A DNA stretch of 39,683 nt from Flavobacterium sp. UGB4466 (GCF_903469665.1 NZ_CAGKLC010000042.1:1-39683); one strand, 5' to 3'; shown: positions 1 to 8,437, numbered from the stretch's first letter. Numbers and translations: made by a program. Notes: generated by a model not told the origin, from the letters alone.

Positions 1-185
1 TTACCTTTCATTACCTTAATGGTTACCTCTTAGCAGGGCTGAAAACATCATGCTATTACTATAGCTCTTTCAGAGCAAATGTTAATCTCATAGATCAGTT
101 TTACAAAATCATCTCTTTCCTTTTTTATAATGTAACAAAATGAGTCAGAACAATGTTCTTTGTCCTACATCTATAAACAAAAAAA

Positions 186-222
186 TCCACAAAATTGAAA
201 AGTAAAATTTCAATTTTGTGGA
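186..222 (-). terminator. Rho-independent terminator of the glutathione peroxidase gene
   Basis: A perfect 15-bp inverted repeat (186-200 and 208-222, 7-nt loop) lies just past the stop of the - strand gene at 245. Read on the - strand it is followed by a T-rich run, so it fits an intrinsic terminator. The rest of 1-185 shows no gene or motif that I recognise. Confidence 0.8.
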
Positions 223-244
223 CTAAATTTATTGTTTTCTTTTT

Positions 245-832
245 TTAACCCTTGATCCAGTTGATTACTTCCGGATCTGTTGGCAATGTTCTTGGTTTAA
301 TCACTTTTACCAACTCCCCTTTTTCGTTAATCAGGTATTTTTGAAAGTTCCATTCTACTTCAGAATCCTTCAACCCGTTTTTGGATTTTTGTGTTAAGAA
401 TTTGTATACTTCACACATATCACTTCCTTTTACAGAAACTTTATCCATCATTGGAAAAGTTACACCATAATTTTGCTGGCAGAATGTCTCAATCTCTTTA
501 TTTGTTCCAGGCTCCTGCTCAGCAAAATTATTAGCAGGAAAACCCACAATTACGAATCCTTTATCTTTATACTCTTTGTAAATTGCTTCAAGATCTTTGT
601 ATTGAGGAGTTAAACCGCATTTTGATGCCGTGTTAACAATCATCACTTTTTTCCCTTTTAGCGAAGCAAAATCAAAAGTGTCTCCTGATAAATCTTCTAC
701 CTTAAATTGATAAATGGTTTCTTTTGTCATAAGTTTATCTGTTTTAGATAATTTCTCTTTACTGGTTTGTGCCTGAATTTTAGTACCGAACAAAAGGGCA
801 ATACTACAAGCTATAAATGCTACTTTTTTCAT
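245..832 (-). CDS. Secreted glutathione peroxidase
   Basis: Thiol peroxidase of the glutathione peroxidase family, reducing hydroperoxides; in bacteria such Cys enzymes usually draw electrons from thioredoxin. Residues 1-22 look like a signal peptide ending in IQAQ, so it probably acts in the periplasm or envelope. The family landmarks are present: catalytic Cys72 in NTASKCGLTPQY, Gln106 in FAEQEPG, and Trp161-Asn162 in EWNFQKYL. Cys118 in ETFCQQNYG sits where thioredoxin-dependent members carry the resolving Cys. At 195 residues it is the usual length plus a leader. It is a single transcription unit closed by the hairpin at 186-222. The family is sure; the electron donor and export are inferred. 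Confidence 0.93.
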   Translation of the reverse strand: MKKVAFIACSIALLFGTKIQAQTSKEKLSKTDKLMTKETIYQFKVEDLSGDTFDFASLKGKKVMIVNTASKCGLTPQYKDLEAIYKEYKDKGFVIVGFPANNFAEQEPGTNKEIETFCQQNYGVTFPMMDKVSVKGSDMCEVYKFLTQKSKNGLKDSEVEWNFQKYLINEKGELVKVIKPRTLPTDPEVINWIKG

Positions 833-925
833 TGTTTATTTTTTTATAAAATTAGTTAAATTCTCTTCTCAAAATCACTTTAAAATCTTTATTTTTTGCT
901 AAACATACGTTAAATAAAAAAAAAT

Positions 926-956
926 GAAGCCTAACGTTAATCAGACGTTAGGCTTC
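926..956 (-). terminator. Strong - strand terminator downstream of the small exported peptide gene
   Basis: A perfect 12-bp stem (926-937 and 945-956, loop TAATCAG) is followed on the - strand by an A/T tract (+ strand 911-925 is nearly all A and T). It implies a - strand transcript arriving from beyond 956. The only candidate source is the small ORF at 1167-1316, which would leave an untranslated tail of about 210 nt. Confidence 0.75.
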
Positions 957-1166
957 CCCCCATACAAACAAATCAAACCATGAATTAATTGTTATTCCCT
1001 TTTTATATCGTTATATTAAAAATAGTTGATGCCCCGGTTTTAGTGCTCATATTTCAAAATTCCAATCCCTCAGGCGTATCTTTTTTAACGGCTTTTATCT
1101 TTTATTCTGGGCAAGAGTTGGACTACCTTCATTTTTTCTGGAAGTCCGAAGACATCAACTGATCTA

Positions 1167-1316
1167 CTAATTCCTAAATAATGTATTATCGTTTATTACA
1201 AACTCTGAATTCTTATGAACAAGTCCTTTACGAAAATCACTTTTACTAAATCCCGCCAGCGACAAAACAGTAGTCAAGCCAACAATCAGTATTTTCAGTT
1301 TATTTAAGCTATTCAT
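1167..1316 (-). CDS. Small exported peptide, unknown function (49 aa)
   Basis: A 49-residue reading frame starting MNSLNKLKILIV and ending NDNTLFRN, closed by two consecutive TAG codons. Residues 1-22 have a basic start (two Lys), a hydrophobic core (ILIVGLTTVLSLAGF) and then a polar tail, so it looks like a signal peptide or single membrane anchor with a mature part of about 25 residues. The start is preceded by an A-rich leader as in neighbouring genes. A strong terminator lies downstream on the same strand, which supports transcription of this strand. I recognise no family. It is divergent from the ECF sigma operon at 1669. It could also be the surviving N-terminus of a longer exported protein. 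Confidence 0.55.
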   Translation of the reverse strand: MNSLNKLKILIVGLTTVLSLAGFSKSDFRKGLVHKNSEFVINDNTLFRN

Positions 1317-1668
1317 GATAAATATTTTTTTATTTATTGAGATTTACTTTACGATTTACTCTTTCTAAATATTAATTTTCATTACTAACTCTAAAAGCAA
1401 AAACGCCATTAAAAAACTCAAAACCTCTTCATTTCCAGGTTTTTGCTATTTTCGACACTATAAATTCGATGTTATAATAGCATTTACGCAATTGGATTGC
1501 TTTTGGTTTTAAAAAAATCAAAAAAAAATGATATTTTTTTCAAACCCCTTACTTTCCTAGGTTTAAGACTACTAAAAAAATTAAAATATTCACGAAAAAA
1601 AATTATCTTTATCTCAGGTTAGACATAATGTCCCTTAAAATTTTGTTCCAACTTAAAATACCACACCT
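1317..1668. promoter_or_regulatory. Divergent intergenic region upstream of the ECF sigma operon
   Basis: This 352-bp AT-rich stretch holds no gene that I can see. It must contain the promoters of the small - strand peptide gene and the + strand sigma factor. The best -7 candidate for the sigma gene is TATCTTTA at 1604-1611, one base off the Bacteroidota TAnnTTTG box, without a recognisable -33 TTG. An ECF-type autoregulated promoter could equally be present, but its consensus cannot be judged from one copy. Confidence 0.4.
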
Positions 1669-2199
1669 ATGAGTCAAGAAGAATTATTAGTTTTAATTTA
1701 CAAGAAAGACGAACGAGCTTTTACCCATTTGTACGATATGTACTCGAAAAGTTTGTTTTCTGTTATTAATGTTCTCATAAAAAATCGTGAAGAAGCCGAA
1801 GATGTTTTGCAGGAAGTTTTTGTCAAAATCTGGAAAAACATCGATTCTTATAATGAGAGTAAAGGTCGGTTTTACACCTGGATCCTTAATATTGCAAGAA
1901 ATACCTCCATTGACAAGTTAAGATCCAAAAATTTTAATAACAGTCAAAAAAACCTTTCTTCAGATAATTTCGTAAATCTGTTAGACGACAGTAATAAACT
2001 CGTTAATAGAATTGATACTATTGGAATACAAGAATTTGTGAAAAAATTAAAACCAAAATGTATCGAGATTATTGATTTATTATTTTTTAAAGGATATACC
2101 CAACAAGAAGCTTCAGAAGAATTGGCAATGCCATTGGGGACTATCAAGACGCAAAACAGAAACTGTATTAATGATCTAAGAAATTATCTAAAAATATAA
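1669..2199 (+). CDS. ECF-family RNA polymerase sigma factor
   Basis: A 176-residue extracytoplasmic-function sigma factor. Region 2 spans about residues 14-85 (FTHLYDMY, then EEAEDVLQEVFVKIW, the core-binding and -10 recognition helices). Region 4 spans about 120-172 (GYTQQEASEELAMPLGTIK, the helix-turn-helix that reads the -35). It would redirect RNA polymerase when released from its anti-sigma factor. The stop codon TAA shares its last base with the ATG of the next gene (TAATG at 2197-2201), so the two are translationally coupled. The partner is of the RskA type rather than FecR, and no TonB-dependent receptor follows, so this is not an iron-dicitrate type FecI system. The inducing signal is not evident. 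Confidence 0.93.
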   Translation: MSQEELLVLIYKKDERAFTHLYDMYSKSLFSVINVLIKNREEAEDVLQEVFVKIWKNIDSYNESKGRFYTWILNIARNTSIDKLRSKNFNNSQKNLSSDNFVNLLDDSNKLVNRIDTIGIQEFVKKLKPKCIEIIDLLFFKGYTQQEASEELAMPLGTIKTQNRNCINDLRNYLKI

Positions 2200-2987
2200 T
2201 GGAAGCAAAAGAGTATATAGAATCAGGAATTCTGGAACTATACGTTTACGGTTTATTGACCGAAACTGAAAATCTGGAAATAGCCGAACTGGCTAAGAAA
2301 AACCCGGAAGTTGATCAGGAAATTATTTCGATAGAGAAAGCTATTGTAGCTTTATCATCAAGTTTTTCTCCTTTTCACTCGGTAGCCAATTTTGAGAAGA
2401 TAAAAGCTCGTTTAGAACTGAAACACGGCAAAGTAGTCGACATGAAACCAGCTTCGAACTGGTCACAATATGTAGGCTGGGCTGCGGCAGTGTTACTGCT
2501 TTTAGGCTTTGGATATCAAACTCTGGAATTGACAAAAACGAAAGAAGCTATTGCTACTGTTGGGACTGAGAAAAACAAAATTGAAAAAGATTACGCTTTC
2601 TTAGATCAGCAGAACAAGCAAACCGAAAAAAGTCTGACTATAGTGAGGGACATCAAAAATACCGGTGTAACACTTGGCGGGCAAGCCGTTTCTCCAAGTT
2701 CATTTGCAAAAGTGTACTGGAACAAAGACACAAAAACGACGTATATTGATGCTGCCGGCTTACCAAAACCTCCAAAAGGTATGGTGTATCAGGTTTGGGC
2801 TTTAAAATTAAGTCCTGTACTAACACCTACGAGTATTGGTTTATTGAGCGATTTTGAAGGAAACTCTCAAAAAATATTTGCTGTAAATCAAACCGATTCA
2901 GCAGAAGCTTTTGGAATTACTTTAGAACCTGCCGGAGGAAGCCTGACGCCTACAATGGAACAATTGTATACTTTAGGAAAAGTTTAA
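2199..2987 (+). CDS. RskA-type anti-sigma factor, membrane bound
   Basis: A 262-residue anti-sigma factor partnering the upstream ECF sigma. Residues 1-80 form the cytoplasmic sigma-binding part, which lacks the HxxxCxxC zinc motif. A single membrane helix lies at about 91-108 (YVGWAAAVLLLLGFGY). A charged coiled-coil-like segment follows at about 110-150. Residues 155-262 match the RskA C-terminal domain, with the signatures YQVWALK near 197 and TLEPAGGSLTPT near 241. The domain is periplasmic, where it would sense the stimulus. In other RskA proteins regulated proteolysis frees the sigma factor; that is family knowledge, not visible here. A terminator follows at 3010-3043. Confidence 0.9.
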   Translation: MEAKEYIESGILELYVYGLLTETENLEIAELAKKNPEVDQEIISIEKAIVALSSSFSPFHSVANFEKIKARLELKHGKVVDMKPASNWSQYVGWAAAVLLLLGFGYQTLELTKTKEAIATVGTEKNKIEKDYAFLDQQNKQTEKSLTIVRDIKNTGVTLGGQAVSPSSFAKVYWNKDTKTTYIDAAGLPKPPKGMVYQVWALKLSPVLTPTSIGLLSDFEGNSQKIFAVNQTDSAEAFGITLEPAGGSLTPTMEQLYTLGKV

Positions 2988-3009
2988 AACAAAATACATC
3001 TTATCACTT

Positions 3010-3043
3010 AAAAAACGCATATTCAATTTAATATGCGTTTTTT
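3010..3043 (+). terminator. Terminator of the sigma/anti-sigma operon
   Basis: A perfect 13-bp inverted repeat (3010-3022 and 3031-3043; core ACGCATAT, loop TCAATTTA) ends in a run of T and lies 23 bp after the anti-sigma stop. Confidence 0.85.
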
Positions 3044-3076
3044 ATTATTTTCAATTTGAAATATACCTAAAAAATT

Positions 3077-3457
3077 ATGAATGGAAATTTACTTTTAAGA
3101 ACTGCGGTCGCTATTATACTCCTTACTCATTCAGTTTTCGGAATGTTTAATAACGGAATCAATGATTTTGGAAATCTTTATTTAAATCAGATTGGCTTCG
3201 CTCCTTTTGGCGTTTTTCTGGCCTGGTCTATTAAATTATCCCATGTAGCAGCAGCCATTCTTCTGCTTATTAACAAATACGTTAAACCTGCAGGATTTGT
3301 CACTATCCTCATATTGATAATGGGAATAATCCTTGTTCATTTTCAGGAAGGCTGGTTTGTTGTAGGCGGTGGAAGAAACGGTGCCGAATATAACTTTTTA
3401 CTCATTGTCGTACTGCTGGCAATTATGTATCCCAATGGCTTAAAAAAACTAAACTAA
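3077..3457 (+). CDS. DoxX-like integral membrane protein
   Basis: A 126-residue protein with about four membrane helices (roughly 5-23, 42-63, 70-88, 103-119). It has the features of the DoxX family: an opening RTAVAIILLTHS, and the loop HFQEGWFVVGGGRNGAEYN before the last helix. DoxX proteins are small membrane proteins linked in some bacteria to respiratory or redox stress; no activity can be assigned here. It lies 34 bp after the sigma operon terminator and is convergent with ccsBA, sharing a bidirectional terminator at 3477-3509. It may have its own promoter, though I see no clear box upstream. Confidence 0.8.
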   Translation: MNGNLLLRTAVAIILLTHSVFGMFNNGINDFGNLYLNQIGFAPFGVFLAWSIKLSHVAAAILLLINKYVKPAGFVTILILIMGIILVHFQEGWFVVGGGRNGAEYNFLLIVVLLAIMYPNGLKKLN

Positions 3458-3476
3458 ATACCTCCCGTTTAGACAT

Positions 3477-3509
3477 AAAAAAAGATTCAGCTTAACTGAA
3501 TCTTTTTTT
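3477..3509. terminator. Bidirectional terminator between the DoxX-like gene and ccsBA
   Basis: A perfect 14-bp inverted repeat (3477-3490 and 3496-3509; core AGATTCAG, loop CTTAA) with A on the left flank and T on the right flank serves both convergent genes. Confidence 0.9.
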
Positions 3510-3526
3510 GTTTATTATACTATTTA

Positions 3527-6500
3527 CTATTTTTTCTTGCTTTTATAGTATTTACGGTATTTCGGATACGTTAAAGCTCCAATAACTGAAATGGTTCCTA
3601 ACGAATACCAAATCCAGCTTAATGAATGTGCTTCTCCAGTGGCATACGAGTGTAAACCAACTAAGTGAAAGTTTACTCCATAATATGTGAACAATATTGA
3701 TACAAAAGCAAACATACTCATTAAATTAAAGAACCATTTCCCTCTAAGTGCCGGTACAAAACGAGCGTGAATCACAAAAGCATATACCATAATTGAGATT
3801 AAAGCCCATGTTTCTTTTGGATCCCATCCCCAATAACGTCCCCAACTTTCGTTAGCCCACTGTCCGCCCAGGAAGTTACCAATCGTTAACATGATTAAAC
3901 CAATCGTAATCGACATTTCATTGATATAAGTGATCTCTTTGATATTTAAATCCATTTTAGCTTTGTTCTTTTCATTGGTAAAGAAAATCAATACCAAGGC
4001 TACAAAACCTAAAATCATTCCTAAAGCAAAAGGACCATAACTTCCAACAATTACTGCTACGTGAATCATTAACCAATACGAGTTCAATACCGGTTGTAAG
4101 TTTGCAATTTCAGGATCAATCCAGTTCATATAAGCTGCCATTACGATCATGGCAGTCACAAAAGCAGATGAAGCTACGGTAAGTTTCGATTTTCGGTCAA
4201 AAGCCAATCCAAAGAACATTGTTGCCCATGCTACATATATAATAGACTCATAAGCATTACTCCATGGAGCGTGACCCGAGATGTACCAGCGCGCAATAAG
4301 TCCTAAAGTGTGCAGTGCAAACAATACTCCTACCAGTATATGGAAACCGTTGATCGTTATGCGAAGCCATTTTTTCTCAAAAAAGATATTTACAATAGTA
4401 AACATCAACATCAAGACTGAAACGGTAAGATACCAGTACGGCAATTTTTTGAAAATATCGTATTTGTTATAGGTTATTTCGGCATCAATTTTCTCCTCGC
4501 TTGGTCTTACCTTAGCCCCAAACTTTTTTTGGAAACCATTAATACTTTCTACTAACTGATCGGCTGTTGTAAAGTTTTTTGAAATTGAGCCATTGTTTAA
4601 TGCACTAAAATACATTGGCAGAATTTGCGTTACATAAGTCGAATCCATTCCTTTAAATCCTCCCTGTTGTCTTTCCAGATACGAAACCCATTTGTGATTT
4701 GGGTCATTTGGAATAGGGAATATTTTCAGAATACTGCCACTTAAAGCAGATTCCATCAGATTCACTCTTTTATCGGTATCTATGAAATCTTTCTCAAACT
4801 GATTTGGATTTGCTGCTTTATAGGCAGCATCTAAAAATGGTGAAAGTTTATAATTTCCGTTAGCATCAAAAAACTGTACAAACGCAGCACGTTTAGCTTC
4901 TTTCTCTACGCCAATAATTTTTCGAATACTGTCGTTTCCGGATCTTAGATGAATCAAAGGAATTTGTATCCAAACCTGAGCATACTGCGTCATAGACAGA
5001 AATACCTGATCAGAATTCATTCCGTTGTAGGTATCACTCTGACTTACTTTTCGAAGCAATTCAGATGAAAAAGTATTCACCGGTTTCATTCTACCTCCCG
5101 CATCCTGAATAATCAAACGTCCAAATTTAGCGGCATGTGATTCGGGAGCTTTGTAAATGGTGAGTAAAGAGTCTAACTGTTTCTGACTTGGCGGTGCAGT
5201 AACATGATTGGCATGATCCTTTGGATCTGTGTTGTGATCGTGATTGTGTCCCGGTGTGTGTACATGCGGAGCCTGAGCAAAACCACTTAAACCAATCATT
5301 AAAACTAAAATGGTGATTAGTTTTTCTTTTTTCTTTTTTACGCCTTCTAGTTTGCGTTTCAAATCGCCAAAACGGGAATGTTTGGTAAACATAATAGCCA
5401 TTAAGCCTATGTATAAAAGAAAATATCCTAAATAAGTAATATTAGTTCCCCAGAAATCGTGATTTACCGACAATACTGTTCCTTTTTCGTCCGGATCAAA
5501 TGAAGATTGAAAAAATCGATATCCTTTGTGATCTAAAACGTGGTTCATATAAATATCAGCATTAAATGTTTCTGTTGAATCCTGAACGGTTACTTTACTT
5601 TCAAAAGAAGAGTAGCTTTTTTCTGTTCCCGGATATTTTGTAGCGATAAAATCGTTTAACTTTATTTTGAAAGGTAAAACATAGGCTTTACTTCCGTAGA
5701 ACAAACTGTATTCGATTTTTCCAATTTTAACCGTCTGAGGCTCCCCTACACTACCTTTAGAGCCTAAAAGTCTAACTTGTTTTTCCTGTCCGTCAACCTT
5801 AATTTTTACAATCAAAGCATCATGATGTGATTTGGCTTTGTAATCGTTATTAGATTCATAATCTACAACTCCTTTAACGGCAGGATCAGGAAATACAATT
5901 CTGATATCACCAATACTGTATAAAGAACGCATCATCAAAGGCTGTACATTATCTTTGCTTACCTTACCTTTTAACTGATCGGCCATTCGCATGAACTCTC
6001 CTTCAAAAGGTGTCTGAATGGTATATTTATCTCCTGTGGTATTGATGTTGATTGCACCGGCAGTTGGTTTGTTCAACGCAAATAATACATTGTGAATATT
6101 TTGTACTTCACCCTCTTTCAGGTAATGCTCCTCACGTCCGCCAGAACCGGCTTCTACCATTTTTAAGTATAACGTTCCTGTAGGATCCGGTTTTATAGTC
6201 TCTTTAGCCCCCATGATGTAATTCACGTACGACACTTCAAAAGGAGTCTCATCGAATTTTCCGGAAAGCGTAAAATCATTATTGGTCACAGGTGAAAACA
6301 ATAAGCTTTTGTCAAAAACTCTGCGTTTCATTTCTCCCTTATATTCTCCATCTGCAAAAACAGTCAGGAATGTTTTATCAGAATAAATTTGATTCTCAGC
6401 AGCCCCTTCACGGATAGGCATCATTCCTTCATAACTGATATAACGCGTAATAAAAGCTCCTAAAAGAATAAAAATAAAGGCAAGGTGAAGTAATAAAGTG

Positions 6501-6733
6501 GCCCATTTTTCTTTTTTATGCAATTGGTAACGTTTGATGTTTCCAAAGAAATTGATCAAAAAGAAGACCATTATCGCTTCAAACCACCAGGTATTATAGA
6601 TTAAAATTCGGGCTGTATCTGTGTTGTACTTACTTTCGATAAAAGTTCCAACACCCATTGCAATTGCGAATGTTAAAAAAAGAACGGCCATTAATCGTGT
6701 AGAAAACAAAAAAGAGAATATTTTTTTATCCAT
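3527..6733 (-). CDS. ccsBA: Fused cytochrome c biogenesis protein CcsBA (system II haem lyase)
   Basis: A 1068-residue fusion of the CcsB/ResB and CcsA/ResC subunits, which carries haem across the membrane and attaches it to apocytochromes c. The N-terminal half has three early membrane helices (within residues 1-100), a long periplasmic ResB-type domain and a further helix near 435-455. At about 465-488 comes a signal-peptide-like stretch ending GFAQAP, then a His-rich linker (HVHTPGHNHDHN). The C-terminal half has about eight helices and the haem-handling WWD motif near 957-974 (WGRYWGWDPKETW), with conserved His in HLVGLHSYA. I chose the ATG at 6733: an in-frame start at 6820 would lie upstream of the promoter at 6765-6793. 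It is transcribed alone. Confidence 0.93.
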   Translation of the reverse strand: MDKKIFSFLFSTRLMAVLFLTFAIAMGVGTFIESKYNTDTARILIYNTWWFEAIMVFFLINFFGNIKRYQLHKKEKWATLLLHLAFIFILLGAFITRYISYEGMMPIREGAAENQIYSDKTFLTVFADGEYKGEMKRRVFDKSLLFSPVTNNDFTLSGKFDETPFEVSYVNYIMGAKETIKPDPTGTLYLKMVEAGSGGREEHYLKEGEVQNIHNVLFALNKPTAGAININTTGDKYTIQTPFEGEFMRMADQLKGKVSKDNVQPLMMRSLYSIGDIRIVFPDPAVKGVVDYESNNDYKAKSHHDALIVKIKVDGQEKQVRLLGSKGSVGEPQTVKIGKIEYSLFYGSKAYVLPFKIKLNDFIATKYPGTEKSYSSFESKVTVQDSTETFNADIYMNHVLDHKGYRFFQSSFDPDEKGTVLSVNHDFWGTNITYLGYFLLYIGLMAIMFTKHSRFGDLKRKLEGVKKKKEKLITILVLMIGLSGFAQAPHVHTPGHNHDHNTDPKDHANHVTAPPSQKQLDSLLTIYKAPESHAAKFGRLIIQDAGGRMKPVNTFSSELLRKVSQSDTYNGMNSDQVFLSMTQYAQVWIQIPLIHLRSGNDSIRKIIGVEKEAKRAAFVQFFDANGNYKLSPFLDAAYKAANPNQFEKDFIDTDKRVNLMESALSGSILKIFPIPNDPNHKWVSYLERQQGGFKGMDSTYVTQILPMYFSALNNGSISKNFTTADQLVESINGFQKKFGAKVRPSEEKIDAEITYNKYDIFKKLPYWYLTVSVLMLMFTIVNIFFEKKWLRITINGFHILVGVLFALHTLGLIARWYISGHAPWSNAYESIIYVAWATMFFGLAFDRKSKLTVASSAFVTAMIVMAAYMNWIDPEIANLQPVLNSYWLMIHVAVIVGSYGPFALGMILGFVALVLIFFTNEKNKAKMDLNIKEITYINEMSITIGLIMLTIGNFLGGQWANESWGRYWGWDPKETWALISIMVYAFVIHARFVPALRGKWFFNLMSMFAFVSILFTYYGVNFHLVGLHSYATGEAHSLSWIWYSLGTISVIGALTYPKYRKYYKSKKK

Positions 6734-6764
6734 TTTTAAGGAATTACATTGTATAAAAGTGGCA

Positions 6765-6793
6765 CAAAAATACTTAAAAATGTTGATTTGCAA
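6765..6793 (-). promoter_or_regulatory. Promoter of ccsBA
   Basis: On the - strand a -33 TTG (6793-6791) is followed after 18 bp by TATTTTTG (6772-6765), matching the Bacteroidota TTTG/TAnnTTTG promoter. Transcription would begin near 6759, giving a leader of about 25 nt to the ATG at 6733. This is the best two-part promoter match in the window. Confidence 0.6.
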
Positions 6794-7059
6794 CGGCTGT
6801 AATTTGTTAATAAAAACCAAATATAAATTAGTAAATCAAATCCTTTCTTTAAAAAACGTGCGTTTAATTTTACAAATTCACAATCAAGTTTATGAATCTG
6901 TTTTTTTATGCCACAGATTACGGGATTAAAACAGGATTTATTCTTTTAGCAAACTACTTTTAGAACAGTCCTTTTTAAATAAATCAACAGAATCATTGCA
7001 ATCCGTATAATCTGCAGCTAAACTTCTTTCATGCTTATTCTCTTTAAAAAAAATAATAC

Positions 7060-7067
7060 TAATTTTG
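7060..7067 (+). promoter_or_regulatory. -7 promoter box abutting the DUF2520 start codon
   Basis: TAATTTTG fits TAnnTTTG and ends 4 bp before the ATG at 7072. The predicted transcription start would be at or within a few bases of the start codon, suggesting a leaderless or near-leaderless mRNA. No -33 TTG is visible at the usual distance. Confidence 0.5.
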
Positions 7068-7071
7068 CGCT

Positions 7072-7833
7072 ATGATTCGAATTACAATAATTGGTTCCGG
7101 AAATGTTGCCCAGCATTTGATCAAAGCTTTCTCTAAAAGTGAAGCGGTAGAAATTGTGCAGGTATTTTCGAGAAAAAAGGAAGCCCTTGCTTCTTTGGTA
7201 AGTTTTGAAAAAATCACGGATAGTTTTGACTCTTTACAAGAAGCTGATCTGTATATAATCGCGGTTTCAGACAATGCAATTTCAGAGGTTTCAAAGCAGT
7301 TACCATTTCAAAATCGTCTTGTCGTTCATACCTCAGGAGCGGCTCCCATCGAAACTCTGGATATAAAAAATCGTAGAGGTGTTTTTTATCCACTTCAAAC
7401 CTTTTCTAAAAATACCACCATTGACTTTTCAGTGATTCCGGTTTGTCTGGAGGCTGAAAATACCTTTGATTTTCGTGTTTTAGAAAAAGTAGCCAAAAGC
7501 ATTTCAAAGTCGGTTTACCCTATCAATTCCGATCAAAGAAAGGCACTGCACGTTGCAGCGGTTTTTGTGAACAATTTCACCAATCATCTGTATCAAATCG
7601 GACAGGAGATCTGCAAAGAACATCAGGTGCCATTTGACGTTTTGAAACCTTTAATCCAGGAAACGGCTCAAAAAATAAATACACTAGATCCGATTGACGC
7701 TCAAACCGGACCTGCAAAACGCAAAGATTCTACTACAATCGAAGCGCATTTGGAGTATTTAAACCCTGAAAATCAAAAGAATATTTATAAAATACTAACA
7801 CAATCTATACAAAATAATGGCAAAAAATTATAA
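7072..7833 (+). CDS. Rossmann-fold and DUF2520 domain protein (putative NAD(P)-dependent oxidoreductase)
   Basis: A 253-residue protein. Residues 1-120 form a Rossmann fold with the dinucleotide-binding turn GSGNVAQHL at about 8-16, of the type shared with F420-dependent NADP reductase and ProC-like enzymes. Residues 130-250 match the helical DUF2520 domain (HVAAVFVNNFTNHL, then TGPAKRKDSTTIEAHL). Substrate and reaction are unknown. It opens the cluster 7072-10489 and overlaps the KdsC-like gene by 17 bp, which suggests translational coupling. The same order with KdsC, UbiA and Maf is, to my knowledge, common in Flavobacteria. Confidence 0.82.
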   Translation: MIRITIIGSGNVAQHLIKAFSKSEAVEIVQVFSRKKEALASLVSFEKITDSFDSLQEADLYIIAVSDNAISEVSKQLPFQNRLVVHTSGAAPIETLDIKNRRGVFYPLQTFSKNTTIDFSVIPVCLEAENTFDFRVLEKVAKSISKSVYPINSDQRKALHVAAVFVNNFTNHLYQIGQEICKEHQVPFDVLKPLIQETAQKINTLDPIDAQTGPAKRKDSTTIEAHLEYLNPENQKNIYKILTQSIQNNGKKL

Positions 7834-8344
7834 AGAAATAATGAATGACATCACCACTTTCGTTTTTGATGTTGATGGTGTGCTTACCGATAGTTCCGTT
7901 TTCGTAACCAATGAAGGAGAGATTCTTCGTACCATGAATATTCGTGATGGTTATGCTATGAAAGCAGCAGTTGAAAGCGGTTACAATGTTTGCATTATTT
8001 CAGGCGGAAGCAATGAAGGTGTTCGTGTACGTTTGCGCAATTTAGGCATTAATGACATTCATTTAGGAACTCCCGATAAAGTAGCAACTTTTGCAGCATA
8101 TACTGAAACTTATAACATTCAACCGGAACAAGTTTTGTATATGGGCGATGATATTCCGGATTATCATGTGATGAAATTAGTAGGTTTACCAACTTGTCCA
8201 CAAGATGCAAGTCCGGAAATTAAAAACATTTGCCGCTATATCTCACACGTAAATGGTGGTAAAGGTGCCGCACGCGATGTGATCGAACAAGTAATGAAAG
8301 TTCAGGGGAAATGGATGGAACATTTTAACGGAAAACACGATTAA
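7817..8344 (+). CDS. kdsC: HAD-family phosphatase, KdsC-like (KDO 8-phosphate phosphatase)
   Basis: A 175-residue C0-type HAD phosphatase lacking a cap domain, which is the size and architecture of KdsC. The nucleophile motif is FVFDVDGVLTDSS (Asp18, Asp20). Motif II Ser lies in IISGGSN near 62, the motif III Lys in GTPDKVATF, and the motif IV Asp pair in MGDDIPDY. KdsC removes phosphate from 3-deoxy-D-manno-octulosonate 8-phosphate in the pathway to lipopolysaccharide core. Related enzymes act on other sugar acids (for example N-acylneuraminate 9-phosphate), and the window has no other KDO gene, so the substrate is inferred from the family. Confidence 0.85.
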   Translation: MAKNYKEIMNDITTFVFDVDGVLTDSSVFVTNEGEILRTMNIRDGYAMKAAVESGYNVCIISGGSNEGVRVRLRNLGINDIHLGTPDKVATFAAYTETYNIQPEQVLYMGDDIPDYHVMKLVGLPTCPQDASPEIKNICRYISHVNGGKGAARDVIEQVMKVQGKWMEHFNGKHD

Positions 8345-8399
8345 TGATTGCTGATTGTTGATTTTAGATTGCATTTCACAAATTACATTTCACAAAAAA

Positions 8400-8437
8400 A
8401 AACTTAGCTCCTCAGCCTCTCAGAACCTTAGTACCTA
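8400..8437. repeat. Octamer-type intergenic repeat (CTTAGTAC/CTCAGAAC family)
   Basis: Between kdsC and the UbiA gene the sequence reads as four degenerate 8-base units (CTTAGCTC, CTCAGCCT, CTCAGAAC, CTTAGTAC). The same motif fills the region 23796-23935 in both orientations. Confidence 0.6.

Larger units (their letters stand above)
6734..7071. promoter_or_regulatory. Divergent promoter region between ccsBA and the DUF2520 cluster
   Basis: This 338-bp gap carries no gene that I recognise. It holds a - strand promoter for ccsBA (6765-6793) and a + strand -7 box at 7060-7067. The middle part (about 6840-7050) is AT-rich and otherwise featureless to me. Confidence 0.6.

Noticed and set aside
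1669..2987. A FecI/FecR iron-uptake signalling system.
   Set aside because: The anti-sigma factor carries an RskA C-terminus, not FecR, and no TonB-dependent receptor is adjacent.
6734..6820. An in-frame upstream start for ccsBA at 6820.
   Set aside because: The extra 29 residues are not family-like, and the TTG/TATTTTTG promoter at 6765-6793 lies downstream of 6820.
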